Under the pieces are notes generated by a model, which was not told the DNA's origin, did not search any database, and was given only the letters and a program-made list of their open reading frames with translations. DNA of 64,000 bases. It comes from Clostridium thermopalmarium DSM 5974 (GTDB taxonomy: Bacteria; Bacillota; Clostridia; Clostridiales; Clostridiaceae). Each line of letters starts with the position of its first letter. Position 1 is the stretch's first letter. The position numbers were made by a program, and so were the translations under genes. This document shows, piece by piece, positions 1-9,284 of the stretch. Where the stretch lies: the NCBI RefSeq assembly GCF_002995795.1, contig NZ_PVXN01000053.1:1-64000 (forward strand). Reading direction: 5' to 3'.

Positions 1-52
1 CTTCTCTTAATATTTCTTCCTTCAATTCTTTTGTATAAGTTCTTCCTCTCAT
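1..52 (-). CDS. Transposase N-terminus (IS3-like OrfA), partial
   Basis: Reading leftwards from an ATG at 52, the first residues are MRGRTYTKELKEEILRE, which resembles the beginning of IS3/IS911-type OrfA helix-turn-helix proteins. A GGAGGT ribosome site sits just upstream on the minus strand, so this looks like a real start. Only 17 codons lie in the window and the rest runs off the left edge. The family assignment rests on this short stretch and is therefore tentative. Confidence 0.5.
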   Translation of the reverse strand, partial: MRGRTYTKELKEEILRE

Positions 53-467
53 GGCTTACCTCCAATCACTTTCTACATTATAATAAATGTATAGGCAATT
101 GTCCAAATCAATTTAGGGGCTTATGAGAATGAGGCTTTTATAATGAAAGCGGGACTAAGGACGTCAAGTTAGTCAGTTTCAGAGATAAGTCAAATTTGAT
201 GATTTTAGTATTAAATTTCAAACGCAAAAAGCAAGCACTTTATAATTATGTGAAAATAAGTAGGGTTTACAATGTAAAACAAAGTATACAGATATATCTA
301 TTATATACTACATATAACTTTAAAAGCAAAAAATATAAGGCATACATTTTTAATTTAATATTAAGTTGTACTACAAAGTAATCTCCTTTCAAATTTAAAA
401 GTAATGTGAATATTACAGTGAAATAATAACATAATAACTATAAGTAAAAGGAGGTGTTGCAGTTATA
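53..467. other. Intergenic region beside the insertion element
   Basis: About 415 bases with no convincing gene. The only open frame (196-381) has no ribosome site and a low-complexity, Lys/Tyr/Asn-rich translation typical of random AT-rich DNA. The left part presumably holds the terminal inverted repeat of the element starting at 52, but I could not define its ends. The right part carries an AAAGGAGGTG ribosome site for the next gene. Confidence 0.5.
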
Positions 468-863
468 ATGAAAAAAATAGTATATACTGTAGTAGTTTTT
501 ATGATCACTATTACTATGTGTGCACTTTGTTGCAGTGGAAAAACAAAAGCCTTTAGCGAAAAAAAGGAAATTCAGTTAGAGAAAGTAGCTGCTAATTATT
601 GTAATGAAGCTTTATTGTCATTTGCATATCCGTTTATTACTAAAGCAGTTTATGACTATTATGGTACTAATAAACAGTTTGATTTGTTTGATGCTAAAAT
701 ACTTAGTATTGATAAGCCAAGTGAAGCATTTACTTATAGGGTTATAATACAGATAAATACTTTTACTGGAGCACATAATCCACCTCTAGGCACGGATACG
801 ATAACTATAGAAACTAGTCCAGAAAGTACAAAAGTAATTAATTTTATTCATAAATCAGAGTAA
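468..863 (+). CDS. Small exported protein, DUF3888-like
   Basis: A 131-residue protein with an N-terminal signal sequence: basic MKK, a hydrophobic core of about 20 residues, then a Cys-Cys-Ser-Gly stretch that could be a cleavage or lipid site. The mature part has a conserved-looking YYG motif near residue 65 and a C-terminal TFTGAHNPPLG motif. These remind me of DUF3888, a family of short exported Firmicute proteins of unknown function; that assignment is from memory. A strong AAAGGAGGTG ribosome site precedes the ATG and an intrinsic terminator follows, so it is probably monocistronic. It is the first of three consecutive genes for exported proteins. Function unknown. Confidence 0.7.
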   Translation: MKKIVYTVVVFMITITMCALCCSGKTKAFSEKKEIQLEKVAANYCNEALLSFAYPFITKAVYDYYGTNKQFDLFDAKILSIDKPSEAFTYRVIIQINTFTGAHNPPLGTDTITIETSPESTKVINFIHKSE

Positions 864-869
864 ATATAG

Positions 870-904
870 AAATAAGCCTGTGTTTTTAGTGTGGGCTTAT
901 TTTT
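870..904 (+). terminator. Intrinsic terminator
   Basis: A hairpin AAATAAGCC/GGCTTATTT directly after the 468-863 gene, followed by a T-run. Confidence 0.8.
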
Positions 905-1027
905 GTTATATAGCATAAAAAATTAGATGGTAATAATAAAATATATTAACATAAGTAGAAAATAAATGTAAAATTAGTATATAATGTTACATAAATTGCG
1001 ATAATTAATGTATGAGGAAGTGATTTG

Positions 1028-2551
1028 ATGTTTAAAAAGATCACCTTTTGTATATTAATCTTATTAGGAATAGTTATATTAGCAATGAACTATAAAAATA
1101 TATTTGGCAGCCCAAAAACTGTACATGCTGTAGCTTTCAAGCCAATAAATATGTATGAGGCTTATAAATTATCATTATTGACAGTAAAAAAATTAAATAA
1201 AAATGCTCAAGTATGCTATATCAGTAGTGTTGATGATCCAAAATTAAAAGATATGAATGAAGGTGTAGACGGAAAAAGAAGATTTTGGAATTTAGATTTC
1301 GCTGTTCCTAAAACAGATCAACACTATATAGTGACTATACATGACAAAGATGTAGTTAGCTGTAAAGCAGTGAAGAGTGTAGTTGAAGAGGAAACCATTA
1401 TGAATGATGAAAAAAGTATATTAAATGCTTCAAATAGACTAAAAGATATAAAAGATAAATATAATATCAATCCGAGCATTGGTTGGGCATCAGGATATCA
1501 TTTTAGGTTAAACTTAGAAGATAATAAATATATGGTGACAGTAATAGGAACTGATAATAGTGGAAATATGGCTAAGATTTTTGTTGATTCACTTACAGGT
1601 AATATTGACTCAGCTATTCATAAAATAAGAGTAGGTGGGGGACTGTTCAAGGAGAAGAATAAAATTCAACCGTTAGAAAGTAAAATATTTGGAGCTGTAG
1701 GAGCAGCTAAAGCAGATAACTTTCAAGGCGAAGAAGTTATTGCAATTTGGGGGTTTAGCGGAGATTCTGAGTCCTCTATAAAACCAGTGTCGTTAATAAC
1801 AGCTGATGGGGGACAATCCTGGAAAAAATTAAAATTAAATTATAATATAGCGAGATTATGGTTTTCATCAGGATATAAAAAAAATAAGACTATGTATATA
1901 GTAGCAGACTCGGGAGCGTATGTATCAAAAGATGATGGAGATACTTGGGTAAAAACGATTGATATTTCAGGAGATATAATTTATGGATGTAGTATTAATA
2001 GAAATAATGTTTCTATAGTAACACAAAAAAAGTTATACATTTCTAATGATGAAGGTAATAATTGGACTATTAAAAACGTACCTGAAGGAGCTCAAATAAT
2101 TAAGAGTGATTTAGATGAAAAGTTGATTATGATAAAGAATAATCAACTATTTATAGAGAATAGTGGGGGTTGGATAAAGTTGTCTACTCCATTAAATGAT
2201 GATATTGAAGGGCTAGAGGTCAAAGACAATAGCATAATAATATATAATTCTAAAAAAATTGCTATATTGAATAAGAATACAAATAAATGGACGATGCTTG
2301 AGGTGCCTGTACAAATAAAAAACATTTTTATAGATCAAAGTTTAAACGGAGGTTATTCAATTTACATATATACACCTGAGAATAGCCTATATAAATTAAA
2401 ACAAGGAGGTGATTTTATAGAGTGGACTAATGAAAAAATAGATGTACCACAATATGAGCAGCTGGTAACTATCATATCAGGGTACGATAAAAAACTATAT
2501 TTTTGTACGGTCCCACAGCAACGGTGGGAAGAAATTAAAAAGGGGATGTAG
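1028..2551 (+). CDS. Exported or membrane-anchored protein with BNR/Asp-box repeats
   Basis: A 507-residue protein with a hydrophobic N-terminal segment (residues 4-22) acting as signal or anchor. The first 200 residues contain two segments that look like PepSY/YpeB-type stretches (for example FVDSLTGNI near 190). The C-terminal half carries Asp-box motifs of sialidase/sortilin-type propellers: TADGGQSWKK, SKDDGDTWVK and SNDEGNNWTI. This suggests a cell-surface beta-propeller, probably for binding; I see no catalytic signature. I chose ATG 1028 rather than TTG 1025 because AGGAAG lies seven bases before the ATG. It ends only five bases before the next gene, so the two are probably co-transcribed. 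Confidence 0.75.
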   Translation: MFKKITFCILILLGIVILAMNYKNIFGSPKTVHAVAFKPINMYEAYKLSLLTVKKLNKNAQVCYISSVDDPKLKDMNEGVDGKRRFWNLDFAVPKTDQHYIVTIHDKDVVSCKAVKSVVEEETIMNDEKSILNASNRLKDIKDKYNINPSIGWASGYHFRLNLEDNKYMVTVIGTDNSGNMAKIFVDSLTGNIDSAIHKIRVGGGLFKEKNKIQPLESKIFGAVGAAKADNFQGEEVIAIWGFSGDSESSIKPVSLITADGGQSWKKLKLNYNIARLWFSSGYKKNKTMYIVADSGAYVSKDDGDTWVKTIDISGDIIYGCSINRNNVSIVTQKKLYISNDEGNNWTIKNVPEGAQIIKSDLDEKLIMIKNNQLFIENSGGWIKLSTPLNDDIEGLEVKDNSIIIYNSKKIAILNKNTNKWTMLEVPVQIKNIFIDQSLNGGYSIYIYTPENSLYKLKQGGDFIEWTNEKIDVPQYEQLVTIISGYDKKLYFCTVPQQRWEEIKKGM

Positions 2552-2556
2552 AACTT

Positions 2557-3036
2557 ATGAAGTTAATGAAATTAAGCAAGATTTTTGTGATGACATTAGT
2601 AATAGGAGTAGCTGCCATTACTATTACAAGTGCTAAAACTGTAAAAGCAGATGTATTTTATGAATTATCTCAAACTGTTACAGGCTATACAGGCAGTGGA
2701 TATACTGCAAGTCAAAAGACTCCTAAAATAGGATATGTTGCAGTTCATCCTAAGGAACCGATAAGATATCCTGGTGATCTTAGAGCTTTGGATCCTTTAA
2801 TTCCATTTGGTACCATGATAACTGTATTAAATAACAATCCAATACCAACTCCAACAGGATTACGTAGTATTTTTTATGTAGAAGACACTGGTGACACAAA
2901 TTATGCGAGATACAATGCTGGAAAGCTTACTTATCATTGGATAGATGTATATTGTGGTGCTAGTACATCATCAAATATAGCATTTGCTAATAATAATCTT
3001 AATGCTATAGAGAGAAATTATATGTGGGAAAACTAG
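2557..3036 (+). CDS. Exported 3D-domain protein
   Basis: A 159-residue protein with a signal peptide (hydrophobic residues 8-25, then AKTVKA before the mature part). The rest fits the 3D (Asp-Asp-Asp) domain, a double-psi beta-barrel found in Firmicute cell-wall enzymes related to MltA/RlpA. The hallmarks visible are VAVHP, LIPFGT, VEDTGD and WIDVYCG, supplying aspartates in the second and third blocks; the first block has His where Asp is more usual (VAVHP), which may affect activity. Alone, without a G5 or peptidoglycan-binding domain, it is shorter than Rpf/Sps-type proteins. It follows the BNR protein by five bases, suggesting a two-gene surface operon. Confidence 0.75.
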   Translation: MKLMKLSKIFVMTLVIGVAAITITSAKTVKADVFYELSQTVTGYTGSGYTASQKTPKIGYVAVHPKEPIRYPGDLRALDPLIPFGTMITVLNNNPIPTPTGLRSIFYVEDTGDTNYARYNAGKLTYHWIDVYCGASTSSNIAFANNNLNAIERNYMWEN

Positions 3037-3123
3037 CTAAAAATAAAAAGCTATATATAATAACTATTCACATGCTTAATGCATTATTACATAATGATAA
3101 AAAATTTTATATCCTATAAATAT

Positions 3124-3176
3124 AATATAGAGGTTCTGTCTTCAAATTTTGTTTTGAGATAGAACCTCTATATTAT
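3124..3176 (+). terminator. Hairpin after the 3D-domain gene
   Basis: Arms AATATAGAGGTTCT and AGAACCTCTATATT pair perfectly around a loop of about 23 bases. The T-run is weak (ATTATTATA), so it may act as a terminator or as an mRNA stabiliser. Confidence 0.6.
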
Positions 3177-4519
<1,343 letters not shown>

Positions 4520-4530
4520 AAATTAATTAA

Positions 4531-4576
4531 AAATGGCTATGATGTGTGGTAATCCCACATATCATAGCCATTTTTG
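4531..4576 (+). terminator. Intrinsic terminator of the glycerol kinase remnant
   Basis: A long hairpin with arms AAATGGCTATGATGTGTGG and CCACATATCATAGCCATTT, followed by TT. It separates the remnant from the microcompartment locus. Confidence 0.85.
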
Positions 4577-4766
4577 CTATTCCACAAATATAAAAAATAA
4601 ACATAAGTATTATTATACATATCAAAATAATACATCATATCATAATCTATATAATACAAAAACAGGTCAAAATAATCAAAAAAGATTTAAGGATTTAGCA
4701 ATAAAATTTATATATAAACAAGTTATATTAGTGTTAAAAAGATATTTATATTAAGGGGGATTGAAA

Positions 4767-7331
4767 GTGAATGAAGTTTTAAACAAAAATTACAATTTGC
4801 CTAAAAGCAAAAGAATAGACAAATTAATTAATGATTTATATACTGTAACACCTGAAATTGAAGCGCAAAGAGCAATCTTAATAACCGAATCATATAAAGA
4901 GACTGAAGCATATCCAATAATAATTAGAAGAGCTAAAGCGTTAGAAAAGATATTAAATGAAATGGATATAGTAATTCGTGATGGAGAGCTTATAGTTGGT
5001 AATTTAACTAAAAGGCCTAGAGCAGCTTCAGTATTTCCAGAATTCTCAAATAAATGGTTGTTGGATGAATTTGAAACTCTAGCAAAAAGAAAAGGTGATG
5101 TTTTTCTTATATCAGAAGATACAAAATCTAAGCTTAAAGAAGTATTCAAATATTGGGATGGAAAAACTACAAATGAACTAGCTACAGAGTTAATGTTTAA
5201 GGAAACTAAGGAAGCAATGAATGCTGGAGTATTTACAGTTGGAAATTATTATTTCAATGGTGTAGGACATATTTCTGTAGACTATGCCAAAGTATTGGCT
5301 AAAGGTTTTAATGGTATAATTGCAGAAGCTGAAGAAGAAAGAGAAAGGTCCGATAAAACAGATCCAAATTACATAAAAAAAGAGCAATTTCTAGAAGCTG
5401 TAATAATAACTTCAAAAGCAGCAATAAATTTTGCTAAACGTTTCGCAGATCTTGCAAAAAAATTAGCTGAAGAAACAACAGATAATGATAGACGTTTAGA
5501 ATTATTACAAATAGCTGAGAATTGTAAGCGTGTACCAGGAAATCCTGCTACAACATTTTACGAAGCGTTACAATCTTTCTGGTTTGTACAAGCTATAATA
5601 CAAATAGAATCAAATGGGCACTCAATTTCACCTATGCGCTTTGACCAATACATGTATCCATATTTTAAGAAGGAATTGGATGCAAAAACTATTACAATGG
5701 AAAAAGCTCAAGAATTATTAGATTGTCTATGGGTAAAATTTAATGATGTTAATAAAGTAAGAGATGAGGCATCAACTAAAGGCTTTGGTGGATATCCAAT
5801 GTTCCAAAACTTAATAGTAGGAGGTCAAACATCAGAAGGATTAGATGCAACTAATGAATTATCTTTTATGTGTCTTGAAGCTACAGCACATACTAAATTA
5901 CCTCAACCTTCTATATCTATAAGAGCATGGAGTAAAACTCCAGATGAGCTTTTATTAAAGGCAGCAGAAGTAAGCCGTTTAGGATTAGGAATGCCTGCTT
6001 ACTATAATGATGAAGTCATTATACCATCCCTAGTAAATCGCGGCCTAAGCATTGAAGATGCAAGAGATTATGGAATTATAGGATGCGTTGAACCACAAAA
6101 AGGTGGAAAAACTGAAGGATGGCATGATGCAGCATTCTTTAATATGGTAAAAGTATTAGAAATCACCATTAACAATGGTATGGATAATGGAAAACAAATA
6201 GGACCTAAAACAGGGGAATTTACTTCGTTTAAATCCTTTGATGAATTTATGAGTGCATATAAGACTCAAATGGAGTACTTTGTAAAGCTTTTAGTTAATG
6301 CAGATAACAGTGTGGATATAGCACATGGACAAAGAGCGCCACTTCCATTTTTATCATCTATGGTTGATAATTGCATAGTTAAAGGTAAGTCTGTTGAAGA
6401 AGGAGGAGCTTATTATAACTTTACAGGTCCACAAGGAGTTGGTGTTGCCAACGTAGCTGATTCATTGGAAGTTATTAAAAAGCTTGTTTTCGAAGAAAAT
6501 AAAGTTAGCTTAGCAACACTTAAGGATGCTTTAGACACTAACTTTGGGGAAACTAAAGCAAACCCAATAGCCGAGCTCGCTAATAGTATTAATGGAGTAA
6601 ATGGAATACAAAACTTGACACGTGAAGATATAATGAAAGTTATTGAAAAACTAATATTTGAAGAAAAGAAAATTTCATTAGAAGATTTAAACCATGGAAA
6701 GGATATTAATCTAGGAGGATACGGGCATAAGGAAAGTCTTCGCCAAATGCTAATAAATAGAGCTCCTAAGTATGGTAATGATATAGATGAAGTAGATGAT
6801 CTAGCAAGAGAAGTAGCATTATTATACTGTAGAGAAGTTGAAAAATACACTAATCCACGTGGTGGAAAGTTTCAACCAGGATTATATCCAGTTTCCGCTA
6901 ATGTGTCTATGGGAGAACAAACAGGAGCAACGCCAGATGGACGAAAGGCAGGAGAGCCTTTAGCTGATGGAGTATCACCAATATCAGGAAGAGATAAAAA
7001 TGGTCCAACAGCAGCAGCTAATTCTGTGGCTAAATTAGATCACTTTATAGCTTCAAATGGTACATTATTCAATCAAAAATTCCATCCTTCTGCATTAGAA
7101 GGTCAAACAGGTTTGCAGAATTTAAGCGCATTAGTAAGAGGATTCTTTGATAATAAAGGTATGCATGTACAATTCAATGTAGTAAGTCGTGAAACACTTG
7201 TAGATGCTCAGAAGAATCCAGATAAGTATAAGAACCTAGTAGTTCGTGTGGCTGGATACAGTGCTCATTTTACATCTTTGGATAAGTCAATTCAAGATGA
7301 TATTATAAGAAGAACTGAACATTCATTCTAA
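4767..7331 (+). CDS. Glycyl-radical diol dehydratase (1,2-propanediol or glycerol), BMC cargo
   Basis: An oxygen-sensitive, B12-independent enzyme that dehydrates a vicinal diol to an aldehyde, here inside a microcompartment. The 854 residues include the thiyl site GCVEP (Cys440, Glu442) and glycyl-radical loop RVAGYSAHF (Gly830). Residues match the C. butyricum glycerol dehydratase set as I recall it (His164, His281, Ser282, Tyr339, Cys433, Glu435, Asp447, Gly763): here His168, His285, Ser286, Tyr343, Cys440, Glu442, Asp454. The spacings from His168 to Ser286, Ser286 to Tyr343 and Cys440 to Asp454 are identical. His453-Asp454 after the thiyl loop argues against choline lyase. The thiyl-to-glycyl distance is 60 residues longer because of an insertion around residues 596-652. 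I chose GTG 4767 over TTG 4761, which abuts the AAGGGGGA ribosome site with no spacer. Glycerol versus propanediol cannot be settled here. Confidence 0.88.
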   Translation: MNEVLNKNYNLPKSKRIDKLINDLYTVTPEIEAQRAILITESYKETEAYPIIIRRAKALEKILNEMDIVIRDGELIVGNLTKRPRAASVFPEFSNKWLLDEFETLAKRKGDVFLISEDTKSKLKEVFKYWDGKTTNELATELMFKETKEAMNAGVFTVGNYYFNGVGHISVDYAKVLAKGFNGIIAEAEEERERSDKTDPNYIKKEQFLEAVIITSKAAINFAKRFADLAKKLAEETTDNDRRLELLQIAENCKRVPGNPATTFYEALQSFWFVQAIIQIESNGHSISPMRFDQYMYPYFKKELDAKTITMEKAQELLDCLWVKFNDVNKVRDEASTKGFGGYPMFQNLIVGGQTSEGLDATNELSFMCLEATAHTKLPQPSISIRAWSKTPDELLLKAAEVSRLGLGMPAYYNDEVIIPSLVNRGLSIEDARDYGIIGCVEPQKGGKTEGWHDAAFFNMVKVLEITINNGMDNGKQIGPKTGEFTSFKSFDEFMSAYKTQMEYFVKLLVNADNSVDIAHGQRAPLPFLSSMVDNCIVKGKSVEEGGAYYNFTGPQGVGVANVADSLEVIKKLVFEENKVSLATLKDALDTNFGETKANPIAELANSINGVNGIQNLTREDIMKVIEKLIFEEKKISLEDLNHGKDINLGGYGHKESLRQMLINRAPKYGNDIDEVDDLAREVALLYCREVEKYTNPRGGKFQPGLYPVSANVSMGEQTGATPDGRKAGEPLADGVSPISGRDKNGPTAAANSVAKLDHFIASNGTLFNQKFHPSALEGQTGLQNLSALVRGFFDNKGMHVQFNVVSRETLVDAQKNPDKYKNLVVRVAGYSAHFTSLDKSIQDDIIRRTEHSF

Positions 7332-7355
7332 TTTGTTCTTACTTCATTTTAAATA

Positions 7356-7390
7356 AGGGAAGAGTTTTTTAACTACTTCCCTAATTTTTT
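7356..7390 (+). terminator. Terminator or attenuator between dehydratase and activase
   Basis: Hairpin AGGGAAG/CTTCCCT followed by AATTTTTT. It lies between two genes that must work together, so it probably limits rather than abolishes read-through and sets a high dehydratase-to-activase ratio. Confidence 0.65.
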
Positions 7391-7471
7391 ACAAACAGCA
7401 TTCTACTTATTAGGATAGGCGCTTGTTATTAAGTGTGTTAGATAATACTTTTAATTATAGGAGGTAAATTA

Positions 7472-8404
7472 ATGTTGAGTCATCAAGTAGACTTTAATAA
7501 AAAAGGAGTCATTTTTGATATACAGAGATATTCCGTTCATGATGGCCCAGGAATTCGTACAATATTATTTATAAAAGGGTGCCCTCTATCTTGTATATGG
7601 TGTAGTAATCCAGAATCTCAGTGCATAGAACCACAAATAATGTTTTTTTCTAAAAATTGTATAGGATGTGAAAGATGCTATGAAGTTTGCGGAAAAGGGG
7701 CTATAGATTTTAATCTTCCTAGCAGAATTAATAAAGATAAATGCGTTAAATGTGGCAAGTGTGTTGAGGTTTGTTATGCAGAGGCATTAAACATGACAGG
7801 AAATGAAAGAACTGTGCAAGAATTATTATCAGAATTAAAAAAAGATAATGTACATTATAGACGTTCTGGTGGAGGCATTACATTATCTGGTGGAGAAGCA
7901 TTAGCTCAGCCAGAATTCACTATAGAATTACTAAAAGGATGTAAGGCAAGTGGGTTTCATACTGCAATTGAAACAACTGCTTTTTCAAATCCAAGTGTTT
8001 TAGAAAAGGCATTGCCTTGGCTTGATTTAGTTATGCTTGATATTAAACATATGAATTCAAATAAACACTATGCATATACAGGTCAGTCCAATGAATTAAT
8101 ATTGAATAACTCAAAGTTAATAGCAGAATCTGGAGTGCCTCTAATAATAAGAGTACCTATAATTCCCACAGTTAACAACGATGAGGAAAATATTAGGGCC
8201 ACAGCTAATTTTGCGAAGGACTTAAAAAATGTTAGTGAAATACATATCTTACCATACCATGCTTTTGCACAAAATAAATATGAATCTTTAGGATATGAAT
8301 ATAATATGAAAGATTTGCAGCCACCTACTAGGGAAGAACTTAATAATATAAAAAAAATAATAGAAGAGTATGGGTTTATATGTAAGATTGGTGGAATAGA
8401 TTAG
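7472..8404 (+). CDS. Glycyl-radical enzyme activating enzyme (radical SAM)
   Basis: Generates the glycyl radical on the upstream dehydratase using S-adenosylmethionine and a reduced [4Fe-4S] cluster. The 310 residues start with the activase signature: DGPGIRTILFIKGCPLSCIW then C, giving the CX3CX2C radical-SAM motif near residue 40. Two ferredoxin-type motifs follow (CIGCERCYEVC and CVKCGKCVEVC, residues 64-100), as in activases of diol dehydratases and choline lyases but not PflA. SGGEAL is the SAM-binding GGE motif. An AGGAGGTAAATTA ribosome site supports the ATG. It is the second gene of the pair and faces the regulator gene across a shared hairpin. Confidence 0.9.
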   Translation: MLSHQVDFNKKGVIFDIQRYSVHDGPGIRTILFIKGCPLSCIWCSNPESQCIEPQIMFFSKNCIGCERCYEVCGKGAIDFNLPSRINKDKCVKCGKCVEVCYAEALNMTGNERTVQELLSELKKDNVHYRRSGGGITLSGGEALAQPEFTIELLKGCKASGFHTAIETTAFSNPSVLEKALPWLDLVMLDIKHMNSNKHYAYTGQSNELILNNSKLIAESGVPLIIRVPIIPTVNNDEENIRATANFAKDLKNVSEIHILPYHAFAQNKYESLGYEYNMKDLQPPTREELNNIKKIIEEYGFICKIGGID

Positions 8405-8448
8405 AGTTACATTCACATTAGATAGACTTCAGTTAATATTAAAATGAA

Positions 8449-8492
8449 GGTATACATTACTCATAGAAAATCATTGTGGAGTGATGTATACC
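8449..8492. terminator. Bidirectional terminator
   Basis: Arms GGTATACATTACTC and GAGTGATGTATACC (one G-T pair) between convergent genes, with A-rich and T-rich flanks. It can serve both the activase and the response regulator. Confidence 0.75.
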
Positions 8493-8514
8493 AATCTTTA
8501 ATATATAGATAATA

Positions 8515-9261
8515 TTAAAGATTATTTTTATATTTACATTTGAATTTATAAGGTGATAAATTTTCATTTTTATAGAAGACCTTACTGAAATATGACACAT
8601 CAGAGAAGCCTACTTCCATGGAAACTTGAGTTATAGATTTATCTGTATTAATTAAAAGTTTCTTAGCTTTTTCAATCTTTAAGTTAGTAACATATTGTGT
8701 AAAGGTTATACCAAGCTTTTGTTTGAAATATCTACTTAGATATTGAGAATTTAAATGAACATGATTAGCAACAGTATTTAGACTAATATCTCGTGAATAG
8801 TTATTGTCAATATACTTTAATACAGCTTTTATTGTATTTTCAGATATATCTTTAGATTTTAAGTCTTTTACTTTTATAGAATCTACTTTTTCAATAGATT
8901 TTAGAGCTTTATTTACAACCATTTTTAAATCGATTGGCCTTATAGGTTTTAATAGATAATCGATAACTCCATATTTTATAGCAGTTTGTGCATAGCTGAA
9001 CTGTTCATATGCGGTGATTATGATGGTTTTCACATTAGGAAGAAACTCTATTATTTCCTTTTGAGCATCTAAGCCGGTTTTTTCTGGCATTTTTATATCC
9101 ATGAGTATTATATCTGGTTTAAATACCTTAGCTTTTAATACTGCTTCTTCACCATTTTTAGAATCCTCTATAATATCAATGTTATAAAATTCTTTTTTTA
9201 ATATAATTCTTAATGCCTTTCTTTCAAGAGGCTCATCTTCAACAATCATAAGTTTATACAT
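8515..9261 (-). CDS. Response regulator, REC plus AraC-type DNA-binding domain (YesN class)
   Basis: The receiver domain covers residues 1-120: KLMIVEDEPLERKAL acidic pocket, DIILMDIKMPEKTG phospho-acceptor Asp, TAYEQFSYA and the KPI lysine. The C-terminal 100 residues are a double helix-turn-helix of the AraC type (HLNSQYLSRYFKQKLG and QVSMEVGFSDVSYFSKVFY). It is therefore a YesN-like transcription activator, encoded 23 bases after its sensor kinase. Placed between the dehydratase pair and the shell genes, it most likely activates both in response to the diol. ATG 9261 is preferred: AGGTG lies six bases upstream and overlaps the alternative GTG 9270. Confidence 0.88.
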   Translation of the reverse strand: MYKLMIVEDEPLERKALRIILKKEFYNIDIIEDSKNGEEAVLKAKVFKPDIILMDIKMPEKTGLDAQKEIIEFLPNVKTIIITAYEQFSYAQTAIKYGVIDYLLKPIRPIDLKMVVNKALKSIEKVDSIKVKDLKSKDISENTIKAVLKYIDNNYSRDISLNTVANHVHLNSQYLSRYFKQKLGITFTQYVTNLKIEKAKKLLINTDKSITQVSMEVGFSDVSYFSKVFYKNENLSPYKFKCKYKNNL

Positions 9262-9284
9262 TCTAATCACCTACTTATAACATA

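Noticed and set aside
196-381. 61-codon frame before the DUF3888-like gene
   Set aside because: No ribosome site, low-complexity Lys/Tyr-rich translation, no family resemblance.
4533-4754. 73-codon frame before the dehydratase
   Set aside because: It begins inside the glycerol kinase terminator and has an Asn/Tyr/His-rich random-looking translation.
4767-7331. Choline trimethylamine-lyase (CutC) assignment of the glycyl-radical enzyme
   Set aside because: The His-Asp pair 13 and 14 residues after the thiyl Cys and His168 are diol dehydratase residues; no CutC-type N-terminal extension; the sensor is PocR-like.
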